From an uncultured Pseudomonadota bacterium (lineage in GTDB: Bacteria > Pseudomonadota > Gammaproteobacteria > Burkholderiales > SG8-39), in assembly GCA_903895005.1 (NCBI GenBank), contig CAITSH010000183.1, forward strand, positions 1 to 29,224: 29,224 bases of DNA, given 5' to 3'. The notes below the pieces were generated by a model, which made no database searches, was not told the DNA's origin, and saw nothing but the letters and a program-made list of their open reading frames with translations. Shown one piece after another: positions 1 through 7,377 of this stretch. The position numbers and the translations under genes are program-made. The stretch's first letter is position 1, and each line of letters starts with the position of its first letter.

Positions 1-246
1 ATGCGCTGTCCCTACCTGGTGCTGCACGGTGGCCACGACGTGCTGGGCGTGGATACGGTCAAGCAGGTGCATGACTACGCCAAAGCGCGCGGCATTGACG
101 TGACGCTCAAGCTGACCGACGCGGAGGAAACCGGCGCCGAGCATTGCCAGCACGACAATCCGACGCTGGGCCAGGAAATCATGATCGACTGGCTCGCCAA
201 GGTTTTCAAGATAGACCAGGCTGCGTTGTCATTCATGCCTGGATAA
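1..246 (+). CDS. alpha/beta hydrolase, C-terminal part (5' end outside the window)
   Basis: The reading frame is open from the first base and stops with TAA at 244-246, leaving 81 residues. The segment YLVLHGGHDVLG followed by AEHCQHDN resembles the last part of an alpha/beta hydrolase of the dienelactone hydrolase/prolyl oligopeptidase type. In such folds a strand ends at the catalytic acid region and the catalytic His lies in a late loop; here the candidate is one of the His residues in AEHCQHDN. The ATG at base 1 is very unlikely to be the true start, because the nucleophile elbow and core strands are missing. The substrate cannot be told from this part. The gene converges on the leftward receptor gene that follows. 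Confidence 0.6.
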   Translation: MRCPYLVLHGGHDVLGVDTVKQVHDYAKARGIDVTLKLTDAEETGAEHCQHDNPTLGQEIMIDWLAKVFKIDQAALSFMPG

Positions 247-515
247 TCGCCTTGCGCAGCGGCTGTCAATCGGATTGGGCGTGAACGCATCGACGTGCCG
301 CTGCGCATTGCCCGTGTGACGGCTTGGTGAAACGCGGGGGGAAATCGGGAGACGGGTGACGCGCGGTTAAAAACCTGGAGAGGCTGGGATTTGAAAACGG
401 CGCGGCTGGGTGTTTGACGCGGGCGGTGGATAGGGGGCATTAAAAATCGCCGAATGAGCGTCCGAGATAGTTTCGCGACGCCAGAATCGGCCCCCGGGCA
501 CGGTCACAAAAGAAT

Positions 516-1490
516 TTACTCAGGCTTGATGTTGCCGGTCTTTACCACCCGGTTCCACAACTCGTATTCGCTGCGTATGCGTGAGGCCGCCTCCTCGGGT
601 GAACTGCCTACGGCGACAGAACCCTGCGCCAGCAGGCTTTGCTTCATCTCGGGGGTGTTGATGAGGGAGGCGACGTCGCGCTGGATCTGCTCGACGATGG
701 CGCGCGGCATCCCGGCCGGTCCGAGGATGGTGTACCAGTATTCGACCTCATAACCTGGCAGGCCGGCCTCGGCCGCCGTGGGCACATCGGGCAGTTCGGG
801 GTAGCGGGTGCGGCTGGCAACCGCCAGCGCCTTGAGGCGGCCGCTCTTGAAATGCTGCAAACCCGAGAGCACGGCCGGAAAACTGATATCGGTTTCGTTG
901 CCAAGCATCGCCGTCATGGCCGGCGCGATGCCCTTGTAGGGAACGTGGACCATGCGCAGGCCGGCCAGCTGTGCGAGGAACTCTCCCGAAAGGTGTACCG
1001 GCGTGCCCACGCCTGATGAGGCGTACTTGACGGTCCCCGGCCGTGTCTTGGCGTAATCGATGAGCTCCGCAAGGTTTTTAACCGGCAATGCTTGGCTTGC
1101 GGTCACCATCACAGGGGCGGTTGCCACAAGGCTTATCGCGGTGAAGTCCTTGTTGATGTCAAAGGGAAGCTTGTCGTAAAGAGCGGCGTTGCTCGAATGC
1201 GAGGAGAAAGCCATGATCAGTGTGTAGCCGTCGGGTGTGCTCTTGGCCAGTGCTTCGGTGGCGATGTTGCCACCGGCGCCGGTGCGGTTCTCGACAACGA
1301 CCGGTTTTCCCCATCGCTCGGACAGTTTTTGCGCGACGATGCGCGCAACGATATCGACACCGCCGCCGGGCGCAAACCCGACCAGCATGCGTACCGGTTT
1401 GGCCGGATACTGGGCGGACGCGGAGGCGGCGAAAAGGGTGGCTGCTGCGGCAATGAGCAGCCCGACGAGGCCCCGCGTGTGCATGTTCAT
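516..1490 (-). CDS. Bug-family (TctC-like) tripartite tricarboxylate transporter substrate-binding protein
   Basis: A 324-residue periplasmic solute receptor. I chose the ATG at 1490 because AAGGAGGA lies just upstream and because it gives a clean signal peptide (MNMHTRGLVGLLIAAAATLF, cleaved after ASA). The frame stays open further upstream to 1664, but that part does not look coding. Family hallmarks are the mature start YPAKPVRMLVGFAPGG, then VVVENRTGAGGNIA, PDGYTL, VPYKG and a late ILGPAGMP. Bug proteins bind small carboxylates or amides and deliver them to TctA/TctB membrane subunits, which are absent from this window. It is transcribed away from the aldolase-Bug-amidase operon, so the region between them probably carries both promoters. 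The ligand is unknown. Confidence 0.92.
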   Translation of the reverse strand: MNMHTRGLVGLLIAAAATLFAASASAQYPAKPVRMLVGFAPGGGVDIVARIVAQKLSERWGKPVVVENRTGAGGNIATEALAKSTPDGYTLIMAFSSHSSNAALYDKLPFDINKDFTAISLVATAPVMVTASQALPVKNLAELIDYAKTRPGTVKYASSGVGTPVHLSGEFLAQLAGLRMVHVPYKGIAPAMTAMLGNETDISFPAVLSGLQHFKSGRLKALAVASRTRYPELPDVPTAAEAGLPGYEVEYWYTILGPAGMPRAIVEQIQRDVASLINTPEMKQSLLAQGSVAVGSSPEEAASRIRSEYELWNRVVKTGNIKPE

Positions 1491-1814
1491 GTCACTATCC
1501 TCCTTGTTTTTATGCCGCATGCTAACCTGGAAAAATCCTGCCCGGTATCCAGATTGGCTTATGGTTTTTCTTTTTGCTTTCGTCAGGCAGGCTGCGCAGG
1601 CGCACGCTAGCGGTGATGGGCGATGGTGTTCCGAACGCCGCAAATGCATACAACGCCGCTGCATACAGGTGCTAGGTAGTGCGGAGACGTAGGCAGTTGC
1701 GTGCGCTGCGGGTTATCATCGCAAAAAAACCCGACAAACCCGCAACGACCCGGATGGGCGTACCCGGCCGCCCGCAACCACAAGCGGGCACGGCAATCTC
1801 AGGAGCAGGCAGAC
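1491..1814. promoter_or_regulatory. divergent intergenic region with a TGCATACA direct repeat
   Basis: This 324-nt gene-free stretch separates the leftward receptor gene from the rightward aldolase operon. TGCATACA occurs twice in direct orientation, at 1645-1652 and 1660-1667, start points 15 nt apart, which could be a regulator binding site. The ribosome binding site of the leftward gene lies at its left edge and that of the aldolase (AGGAG, 1801-1805) at its right edge. I could not fix a convincing -35/-10 pair on either strand. Open frames entering here from both sides have no recognisable protein content. Confidence 0.35.
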
Positions 1815-2591
1815 ATGAGCGTACATTCCCTCAAACGGGGCAAATCGGTTCGCGAGCAGGTGAGCGCGGAGGAATGGGAAAAGCGCGTTGACCTTGCCGC
1901 CTGTTACCGACTGATCGACTTGTATGGCATGTCGGAGATGAGCGCCAACCATGTCACCACCAGGGTGCCGGGCGAAGACGGCGCTTTTCTCATCAACCCG
2001 CACGGCATGCTCTACGACCAGATGACGGCCTCGTGCTTCATCAAGCTCGACCTTGAAGGCAACGAGTTGTTCAACCCCACCGAGTACAAGGCCAATCGCG
2101 CCGGTTACGTTATCCACAGCGCGATCCATCGCGCCAAGCACGAGATCGACTGCATCATCCACACCCACACCGTCGCCGGCATGGCGGTGTCGGCGATGGA
2201 GTGCGGCCTGTTGCCTCTTGCGCAGACCTCGATGCGCTTTGCCAAAATCGCCTATCACGACTATGAGGGCGTCGTGCTCAATCTGGACGAACAGGAGCGC
2301 CTGCTCAGGAACATGGGCGACCACGAGGGCATGATCCTGCGCAATCACGGACTGCTGGTGGTTGGCGCCAGCATTCCCGAAGCCTTCAACAGTATCTTCC
2401 GCCTCGAGCGCGCCTGCCAGGTGCAGGTGGCGGCGCTGGCCGCCAATGTGAAGATCAAGCTTCCGCCCGACGAGGTGGTGATGGGTTCGTGGAACCAGTA
2501 CCAACCCGGGGTGCGCCGCCGCTTCGGCCTGCTCGAATGGCCGGCGCTGCTGAAAAAGCTTGACCGCATTGATCCTTCTTTCCGCGACTGA
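1815..2591 (+). CDS. class II aldolase/adducin family protein
   Basis: A 258-residue cytoplasmic enzyme. Class II aldolase/epimerase proteins (FucA, AraD) use a divalent metal held by His residues to cleave or epimerise phosphorylated sugars or hydroxy acids. The sequence shows the early SANHVTTRVPG segment (the family's glycine/asparagine loop), NPHGMLYD, the metal-binding HTHTVAGMAVSAM, and the late third His in LRNHGLLVVG. The length is normal for the family. The start at 1815 follows AGGAG at 1801-1805; the frame is open upstream to 1701 without support. It leads an operon with a Bug receptor (12 nt gap) and an amidase, so it probably acts on the compound these genes import or on a breakdown product. 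The exact reaction cannot be assigned. Confidence 0.9.
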   Translation: MSVHSLKRGKSVREQVSAEEWEKRVDLAACYRLIDLYGMSEMSANHVTTRVPGEDGAFLINPHGMLYDQMTASCFIKLDLEGNELFNPTEYKANRAGYVIHSAIHRAKHEIDCIIHTHTVAGMAVSAMECGLLPLAQTSMRFAKIAYHDYEGVVLNLDEQERLLRNMGDHEGMILRNHGLLVVGASIPEAFNSIFRLERACQVQVAALAANVKIKLPPDEVVMGSWNQYQPGVRRRFGLLEWPALLKKLDRIDPSFRD

Positions 2592-2603
2592 GTGGGCGAT
2601 CCG

Positions 2604-3614
2604 ATGCGAAATATCGCAGGCGTTAAGCGCATGCCGCCGGTCGCTTCCTTGTTGTTTGTTCTGGTCGCATTCATTGCCGCTGCGTTAAGCACGGCCCCGG
2701 CCTGGGCGCAGGGCTATCCCAACAAGCAGATCAACCTGATCGTCGGATTCACCGCCGGCGGCAGCACCGATATCGTGGCGCGCCTGGTGGCCGAGGAAAT
2801 GCGCAAGACCTTCGGACAATCGGTCGTGGTCGAAAACAAATCCGGCGCTGCGGGGAACATCGCCGCGAATTTTGTCGCCAAGGCCAAACCCGACGGGTAC
2901 ACGCTGCTGATCGGTTCGGTCGGGCCACTGGCGATCAACGCCACGCTCTACGGCAACATGCCCTACGACAATCTCAGGGATTTCACCCCCGTGTCCTTGA
3001 TCGTGCATGTGCCCAACATGCTGGTGGTCAATCCCGCGCTGATGCCTGTTCGCAGCGTCGCCGAGTTTGTCTCGCTCGCCAAGGCCAACCCGGGAAAGTA
3101 TTTCTACGGTTCCACCGGTACCGGCACATCGGCCCACCTGTCGGGCGAACAACTCAAACTGATGACCGGCATCGACGTGACGCATGTCCCCTACAAGGGC
3201 GCGGCCGCCGTGAATGATGTGCTATCGGGCAACCAGGGTATGTTCATGTTCGGCACCATCCCTTCCGTGATCCAGTTTGTGCGCGGCGGACGACTGCGCG
3301 GCCTCGCCGTCACCAGCCTCAAGCGCTCGGCCTCGGCACCCGATATCCCCACCATGGCCGAGTCGGGCTATCCGGAATTCGAAGCCTCGTCGTGGTTCGG
3401 CCTTCTCGGTCCGGCGGACATGCCGCGTGACATTGTCAACAAGCTGCATGCCGAGGTCGTGCGTATCCTGAAAATTCCGGAAATTCGCGACAAGCTCAGC
3501 CAGCAGGGCGCCGACCCGGTGGGCAACACGCCGGAGGAATTTGGCGCCTACATTCGCGCCGAGACAACCAAGTGGGCCAAGGTGGTGAGGGCTTCCGGGG
3601 CAAAGGCGGAATAG
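2604..3614 (+). CDS. Bug-family (TctC-like) substrate-binding protein
   Basis: A 336-residue periplasmic receptor, second gene of the aldolase-receptor-amidase operon. Its N-terminus has basic residues followed by a long hydrophobic stretch ending AWAQG, then the Bug start YPNKQINLIVGFTAGGSTDIVAR, VVVENKSGAAGNIA, PDGYTLL, VPYKGAAA and LLGPADMP. The ATG at 2604 is preferred. An in-frame GTG at 2592 directly abuts the aldolase stop and would add four residues; neither has a strong ribosome binding site, so translation may be coupled to the upstream gene. Pairing with an amidase suggests an amide- or ureide-bearing carboxylate ligand, but that is inference from context. Confidence 0.92.
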   Translation: MRNIAGVKRMPPVASLLFVLVAFIAAALSTAPAWAQGYPNKQINLIVGFTAGGSTDIVARLVAEEMRKTFGQSVVVENKSGAAGNIAANFVAKAKPDGYTLLIGSVGPLAINATLYGNMPYDNLRDFTPVSLIVHVPNMLVVNPALMPVRSVAEFVSLAKANPGKYFYGSTGTGTSAHLSGEQLKLMTGIDVTHVPYKGAAAVNDVLSGNQGMFMFGTIPSVIQFVRGGRLRGLAVTSLKRSASAPDIPTMAESGYPEFEASSWFGLLGPADMPRDIVNKLHAEVVRILKIPEIRDKLSQQGADPVGNTPEEFGAYIRAETTKWAKVVRASGAKAE

Positions 3615-3652
3615 AACGTGAAGGCCCTGCAGCGCGCGCCAGCGCCGGCGTC

Positions 3653-5017
3653 ATGACTGAACAACTGCAAGGCTCGATCGCGCAAAGGGCTGCTGCGCTC
3701 GCCCGCGGCGAGGTGTCGGTGCAGGCGGAAGTCGGCGAGGCATCGGCGCGCATCGGTGCCCTCAATCCTTCGTTTCGGGCTTTCTCACACCTGGCCGCCG
3801 ACGTTGATGCTCGGGTGGCGCTGTTGCAAGGTGAACTGGACGCCGGTCGTCCGCGCAGCGTGCTCCACGGCCTTGCAGTCAGTATCAAGGGCAATATTCC
3901 CGTGACGGGTTTGCCGTGGACGGAAGGCTCGGCGATGTATCGAGAGCGCGTCGCAACGCGCGATGCCGCGATCGTTGCGCGGGTCCGCGCCGCCGGCGGC
4001 GTGGTCATGGGAACGACCACGCTTTCCGAACTGGCGATGTACGGCGTGGTGAATCCGTTCGAGCCGCTGGGTCTCAATCCATGGGATGTGACTCGCACCG
4101 CCGGCGGTTCTTCGACCGGCGCCGGCGTGGCGGCGGCGCTTGGCATGGCGCGGGTCAATATCGGCACAGACAGCGGTGGGTCGATACGCAACCCGGCCTG
4201 CCATTGCGGCGTCGTCGGCTTCATGCCGCGCATCGGTGCGCTGACACTTGAGGGAAAACCCAACCATGCACCCAGTCTTTCAACGGTCGGGCTGATTGCG
4301 CGCAGTGTCGCCGACGTCAGCCTCGGCTTCGGCGTGCTTGCCCCTGCCGCGCCGTCGCACGTTCTTGAGCACGGCCCGCGCCTGCTGGTGCTGCGACAAC
4401 TCATTGACGCGATGTGTGATGCGCAGACACAGGTGCTTTTTTACGCTGCTTTGGGGCGGCTTGTAGCTGCGGGTTTCACTTGCATCGACGCTGATATCCC
4501 CTTCTGGTTGGAGGGCGAGCGCGCCGCCGGCGTGGTATCGCTGGCAGAGTCCGGTGCTGCTCTGGCACGCATGGACCTGGGGCGCGCCAGTGCGGGCATA
4601 CGCGCGCGTTGCGCTGCAGCAGCCAGGCTATCAACCGGGGATGTCGCGGCGGCGCGCGCCACCGGTGCGTTGTTGCGACGCGATGTCACAGCGGCATTGC
4701 GTTACGTTGGGGCGGACGCCATCGTTACGCCGACCTGGCCGTTTGCCGCGCCACGCATCGATGACGCGACCGTGATGGTGAGGGGAATGAGCGTGCCGGT
4801 GGACCCGCACCGCAATTGTTTTGTGCGCACGGCCAATGCGATTGACGCATGCGCGATCACCTTGCCTATGGGTTTGTATCCGGACAGCGGTATGCCTGCC
4901 GGCCTACATCTAATGGCTGATGGTGGCAGTGAGTCGCGCCTGCTTGTGGTGGCCGAGCTGGCAGAGGCAGCCATGCCGGCCTTGCCGCCGGCGCCGCCGT
5001 TGCGCGCCGGGAATTAA
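3653..5017 (+). CDS. amidase signature family amidohydrolase
   Basis: A 454-residue enzyme of the GatA/fatty acid amide hydrolase/AtzE superfamily. The Ser-cisSer-Lys triad can be read as Lys79 (SIKGN), Ser153 (TAGGSSTGAG) and nucleophile Ser177 (GTDSGGSIRNP), with the usual 24-residue spacing between the two serines. There is no signal peptide, so it acts in the cytoplasm. It is the third gene of the aldolase-Bug-amidase operon. The start at 3653 gives a normal family N-terminus; the ribosome binding site is weak. In s-triazine catabolism the family member AtzE follows the ring-opening enzyme AtzD, and an AtzD-family gene lies downstream at 13,170-14,243, so hydrolysis of a ureido product is a reasonable guess. 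No AtzG-like small subunit is adjacent. Its last 40 codons recur at 10,827-10,946. Confidence 0.9.
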   Translation: MTEQLQGSIAQRAAALARGEVSVQAEVGEASARIGALNPSFRAFSHLAADVDARVALLQGELDAGRPRSVLHGLAVSIKGNIPVTGLPWTEGSAMYRERVATRDAAIVARVRAAGGVVMGTTTLSELAMYGVVNPFEPLGLNPWDVTRTAGGSSTGAGVAAALGMARVNIGTDSGGSIRNPACHCGVVGFMPRIGALTLEGKPNHAPSLSTVGLIARSVADVSLGFGVLAPAAPSHVLEHGPRLLVLRQLIDAMCDAQTQVLFYAALGRLVAAGFTCIDADIPFWLEGERAAGVVSLAESGAALARMDLGRASAGIRARCAAAARLSTGDVAAARATGALLRRDVTAALRYVGADAIVTPTWPFAAPRIDDATVMVRGMSVPVDPHRNCFVRTANAIDACAITLPMGLYPDSGMPAGLHLMADGGSESRLLVVAELAEAAMPALPPAPPLRAGN

Positions 5018-5076
5018 CATTACGCCCGAAGTCGGGGCATCGTGCGGAATTGGTTCTCGCTGCTTCTGTGCTCGGA
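4898..5076. repeat. diverged direct repeat, copy A (amidase 3' end plus flank)
   Basis: These 179 nt cover the last 40 codons of the amidase and about 60 nt beyond its stop. They match 10,827-11,005 in the same orientation with no insertions or deletions. I counted about 21 mismatches, or roughly 88 percent identity. The match continues past the stop codon into the cyclodeaminase-like remnant, so it is a segmental duplication rather than convergence of protein sequence. Confidence 0.85.
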
Positions 5077-5160
5077 CGCGGCTTGTCTTCCCGGGTTTTG
5101 GCCGCTGATGACTTCGCCGGCAAGCGCATCCATGAGCGCGTTGAATTGCGCGTTTCGTCA
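5018..5160 (-). pseudogene. remnant of an ornithine cyclodeaminase-like gene (3' part)
   Basis: Read leftward from about 5150, one frame gives QFNALMDALAGEVISG followed by PGR and SE at the right spacing. The intact cyclodeaminase-like protein encoded at 12,141-13,136 has QFNARIDALACEVITGG, then KPGRRHNSE. DNA identity is clearest between 5107-5152 and 12,288-12,333. The remnant has no N-terminal domain, no NAD-binding motif and no start codon, and the reading frame soon ends. The rest of the gap up to 5349 (about 190 nt) shows nothing I can identify. It sits convergent to the amidase, just as the intact gene is convergent to the third Bug gene. Confidence 0.65.
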
Positions 5161-5349
5161 TGGATGCTCCTGTTAAGCATCTGCGTGGATGACGCTACGT
5201 TGCAAAAGCAATGCCGCTCTGCAGGGGCTGAAGCGGGGCGACTGGCGCCGGGCCGTCCCATGTTGGTGCATTAGGACTGCCAACACGTGTTTTCCAACGG
5301 GCATGCATATGCGGGGCGCTAGTCCCCGAATGGAATGCGTTCTCTTGGG

Positions 5350-5676
5350 TCAAAATTTCGTGATGTGGTGTTCGTATTCATTGGCCACTTCGCCGGCCAG
5401 TGCCAGCCGCGTTGCCGGGTCGGCCTGCAGGCCGCTCAGTATTTTTGCGTTGAACGCCTCGAACGTCTTTTTTGTTTCGTTGGCAAAATCGGATGTCACG
5501 CCCTCGTCCTCGTAGCGCCGGACGTACGCCTGAGCGGCGATGCCGATCACGAAGTACAGCGCGGCGTTGGGCGCGTCTTCCTGCATGAGTTCAAAGGCGC
5601 GTCGGAACAGGATCTTGAAAGAATCGGTTCCGGATTCGGATTGCGCAAACTGACGACTGACTTCTTCGAAAGACAT
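5350..5676 (-). CDS. conserved-looking small protein, function unknown
   Basis: A 108-residue soluble, mostly helical, acidic protein with no signal peptide, membrane segment or Cys cluster. The start at 5676 has GAGG about 8 nt upstream on the minus strand. It is the last gene of the six-gene leftward operon, 19 nt after the orotate phosphoribosyltransferase-like gene, so it is probably co-expressed with the pyrimidine-type enzymes. I do not recognise the family. Two features stand out: a run of aromatic and small residues around AALYFVIGIAAQAYVRR, and the conserved-looking end EVANEYEHHITKF. It could be an accessory subunit or a binding protein, but nothing in the sequence shows this. Confidence 0.65.
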   Translation of the reverse strand: MSFEEVSRQFAQSESGTDSFKILFRRAFELMQEDAPNAALYFVIGIAAQAYVRRYEDEGVTSDFANETKKTFEAFNAKILSGLQADPATRLALAGEVANEYEHHITKF

Positions 5677-5695
5677 AAAACGACCTCACAGGGTT

Positions 5696-6394
5696 TCAGG
5701 GAGAAGGGACAGACTGCGCCGAAGCGCCGCCATGCGATGCGGACCAGTCGGATGGATCCTTGAGGAAATCCCCGAGCTTGTCCAGCGCCTGCGGCGAAAC
5801 GCCGTGCCCGCCTTCGGCGGCGGCGCGGTGCACGTCCTGCCAGCTGGCGAGCGCATGCACCCGTACGCCCAGCGGTGCCAGCAGCGGCCGCGTCGGGAAG
5901 GTCCGGTAGTCAAACACCACAAAGATGTCGCGCACCGACTGGCCGGCGGCGGCCAGTGCCTTGCAAAAGCGCACCTTGGAATGCCCGGCCGCCATCATGT
6001 CGTCCACCAGCAGGGTGCGGCCGCCCGCTCTGACGGCGCCTTCCACCTGCGAGGCGTTGCCCAGGCCGGCCGCCCGCTTGCGCACGTACTGCAGCGGCAG
6101 CGACAGGCTCTCGGCGATCCACGCGGCCAGGGCGATGCCGCTGGCTTCGCCGCCGGTGACCGAGTCCAGACCGTCGAGCGCCCCCTTTTCGCGCAATAGC
6201 ACCAATGCGCGTTGCACCAGGTCGCGGCGCAGCGCGGGGTAGGCAATCAGCCGCCGGCAGTCCATATAGACCGGGCTGGCCCAGCCCGAGGGCAGGCGGT
6301 AGGGCTCCTGGGTACAGAAGCTCACGCAGCCCGCATCCAGCAGGGCGTGGGCGACGGCAAGGGTGTTTCCGGTCTTGGGGGCTGGCGTTGTCAT
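5696..6394 (-). CDS. orotate phosphoribosyltransferase-like protein with an altered catalytic loop
   Basis: A 232-residue type I phosphoribosyltransferase fold. OPRT features are visible: the N-terminal YRLPSGWASPVYMD (substrate region, residues 32-45), GGEASGIALA (81-90) and the PRPP motif TLLVDDMMAAGHS (127-139). The catalytic loop, residues 103-119, aligns without gaps to the usual Y-V-R-x-K-x-K-x-H-G loop of bacterial PyrE. Here, however, the loop Lys and His that promote catalysis are replaced by Ala109 and Leu111. It may therefore be catalytically weak or inactive and act as a PRPP or ligand sensor, as other PRTase-fold regulators do. The start at 6394 matches the family N-terminus. It lies 23 nt after the XRE regulator gene. 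The housekeeping pyrE is expected elsewhere in the genome. Confidence 0.85.
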   Translation of the reverse strand: MTTPAPKTGNTLAVAHALLDAGCVSFCTQEPYRLPSGWASPVYMDCRRLIAYPALRRDLVQRALVLLREKGALDGLDSVTGGEASGIALAAWIAESLSLPLQYVRKRAAGLGNASQVEGAVRAGGRTLLVDDMMAAGHSKVRFCKALAAAGQSVRDIFVVFDYRTFPTRPLLAPLGVRVHALASWQDVHRAAAEGGHGVSPQALDKLGDFLKDPSDWSASHGGASAQSVPSP

Positions 6395-6417
6395 TGCGGT
6401 TTTTCGGATCTTCGGGG

Positions 6418-7377
6418 TCAGGTCATGCGGGCCAGCAGCTTGCGCAGGCGTTCGGCTCCGGCACGGCCCTTGTGGGCGCCGGCCCACAGCCGGGCGACCA
6501 TGGCTTCGTACAACTGCACGGCTTCGCGCGATGCGGTGAAGGTCGCGATACCGTTGCGTACGTTGGGCAGTTCGCCGAAGCGGAACGGGCTCACGGTGAG
6601 CACCGTGCGGGAACCGCTGGTGGCGATCTGGAATGTCGAGGCCGGCATGGTGTCGTCCACGAGGCCGATCTGCACGTTCATCGGCTCTCTCGCCATGAGG
6701 GCCGCGATGTTCTCCACCTCGCGTCGCGCGGCAAGCACCCGTTCGGCGCGCACGGCGGCCGGCAGGTCCAGGCGACCCACCAGCCCGGTGTGCACAAAAC
6801 GCTCGAGCTCGCGCAGCCCGATCAGGCTCACGATGTGCGGCTGGCGCCTGGCGAAGAACTGCTTGCGCTCCTGCAGGATGTCCATCATCTGGTCCACCTC
6901 GGGCTGGCGCAGCGCGTCCTGCGGGCGCGAGGTGGTTTCCACCAGCATCTGGCGCAGGTAGCGCGGGTAGTCGTCCGATGTGAGCAGCAGCGAGATCGGT
7001 TCGAAATGCGCGACGATGCGGTCCGCCGTCTGCTCCACCTGGCGCATGCGCTCGAGCAGGCCCAGCGCCGTGGAGTAGTACTCCACCTCCACGCCGAGCA
7101 GCGAGGCCAGCGAGGTGCCCAGCATCTGCGCAAGACGCGCCAGCGTCTCGATCTTCACGATGCCGCCGCGCTCCATGCGGTAGACCACCGCGCGCGACAC
7201 GCCCAGCTGCGCGGCTACGTCCTCGGCCTGGAGCGAAGCGCCGATGCGGTAGGCGCGCAGGCGTTCTCCGAGCGCCAGGTAGTCTATGGCGGGGGCAACG
7301 GGCGGGGCAGGGGTGACGTCGGTCGGCATGGCTTTCTCGGCATCTGGCGGGGCCGGGGGAAGTATAGCTTCGTTCAT
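6418..7377 (-). CDS. XRE-family transcriptional regulator with a large C-terminal effector domain
   Basis: A 319-residue regulator. Residues of about 33-90 form a Cro/C1-type helix-turn-helix (LGERLRAYRIGASLQAEDVA, then VSRAVVYRMERG). The remaining 220 residues are mixed helical and resemble in layout the DUF5753-type domains attached to other XRE regulators, with LTSDDYPRYLRQML early and a late FTASREAVQLYEAMVARLW helix. The ATG at 7377 overlaps the stop of the M20 hydrolase gene by four bases (ATGA), so the two are translationally coupled. It probably controls its own operon in response to a pathway intermediate. The GTATC/GATAC inverted repeats at 10,440-10,484, before the first gene of the operon, are the best operator candidate. 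Confidence 0.88.
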   Translation of the reverse strand: MNEAILPPAPPDAEKAMPTDVTPAPPVAPAIDYLALGERLRAYRIGASLQAEDVAAQLGVSRAVVYRMERGGIVKIETLARLAQMLGTSLASLLGVEVEYYSTALGLLERMRQVEQTADRIVAHFEPISLLLTSDDYPRYLRQMLVETTSRPQDALRQPEVDQMMDILQERKQFFARRQPHIVSLIGLRELERFVHTGLVGRLDLPAAVRAERVLAARREVENIAALMAREPMNVQIGLVDDTMPASTFQIATSGSRTVLTVSPFRFGELPNVRNGIATFTASREAVQLYEAMVARLWAGAHKGRAGAERLRKLLARMT

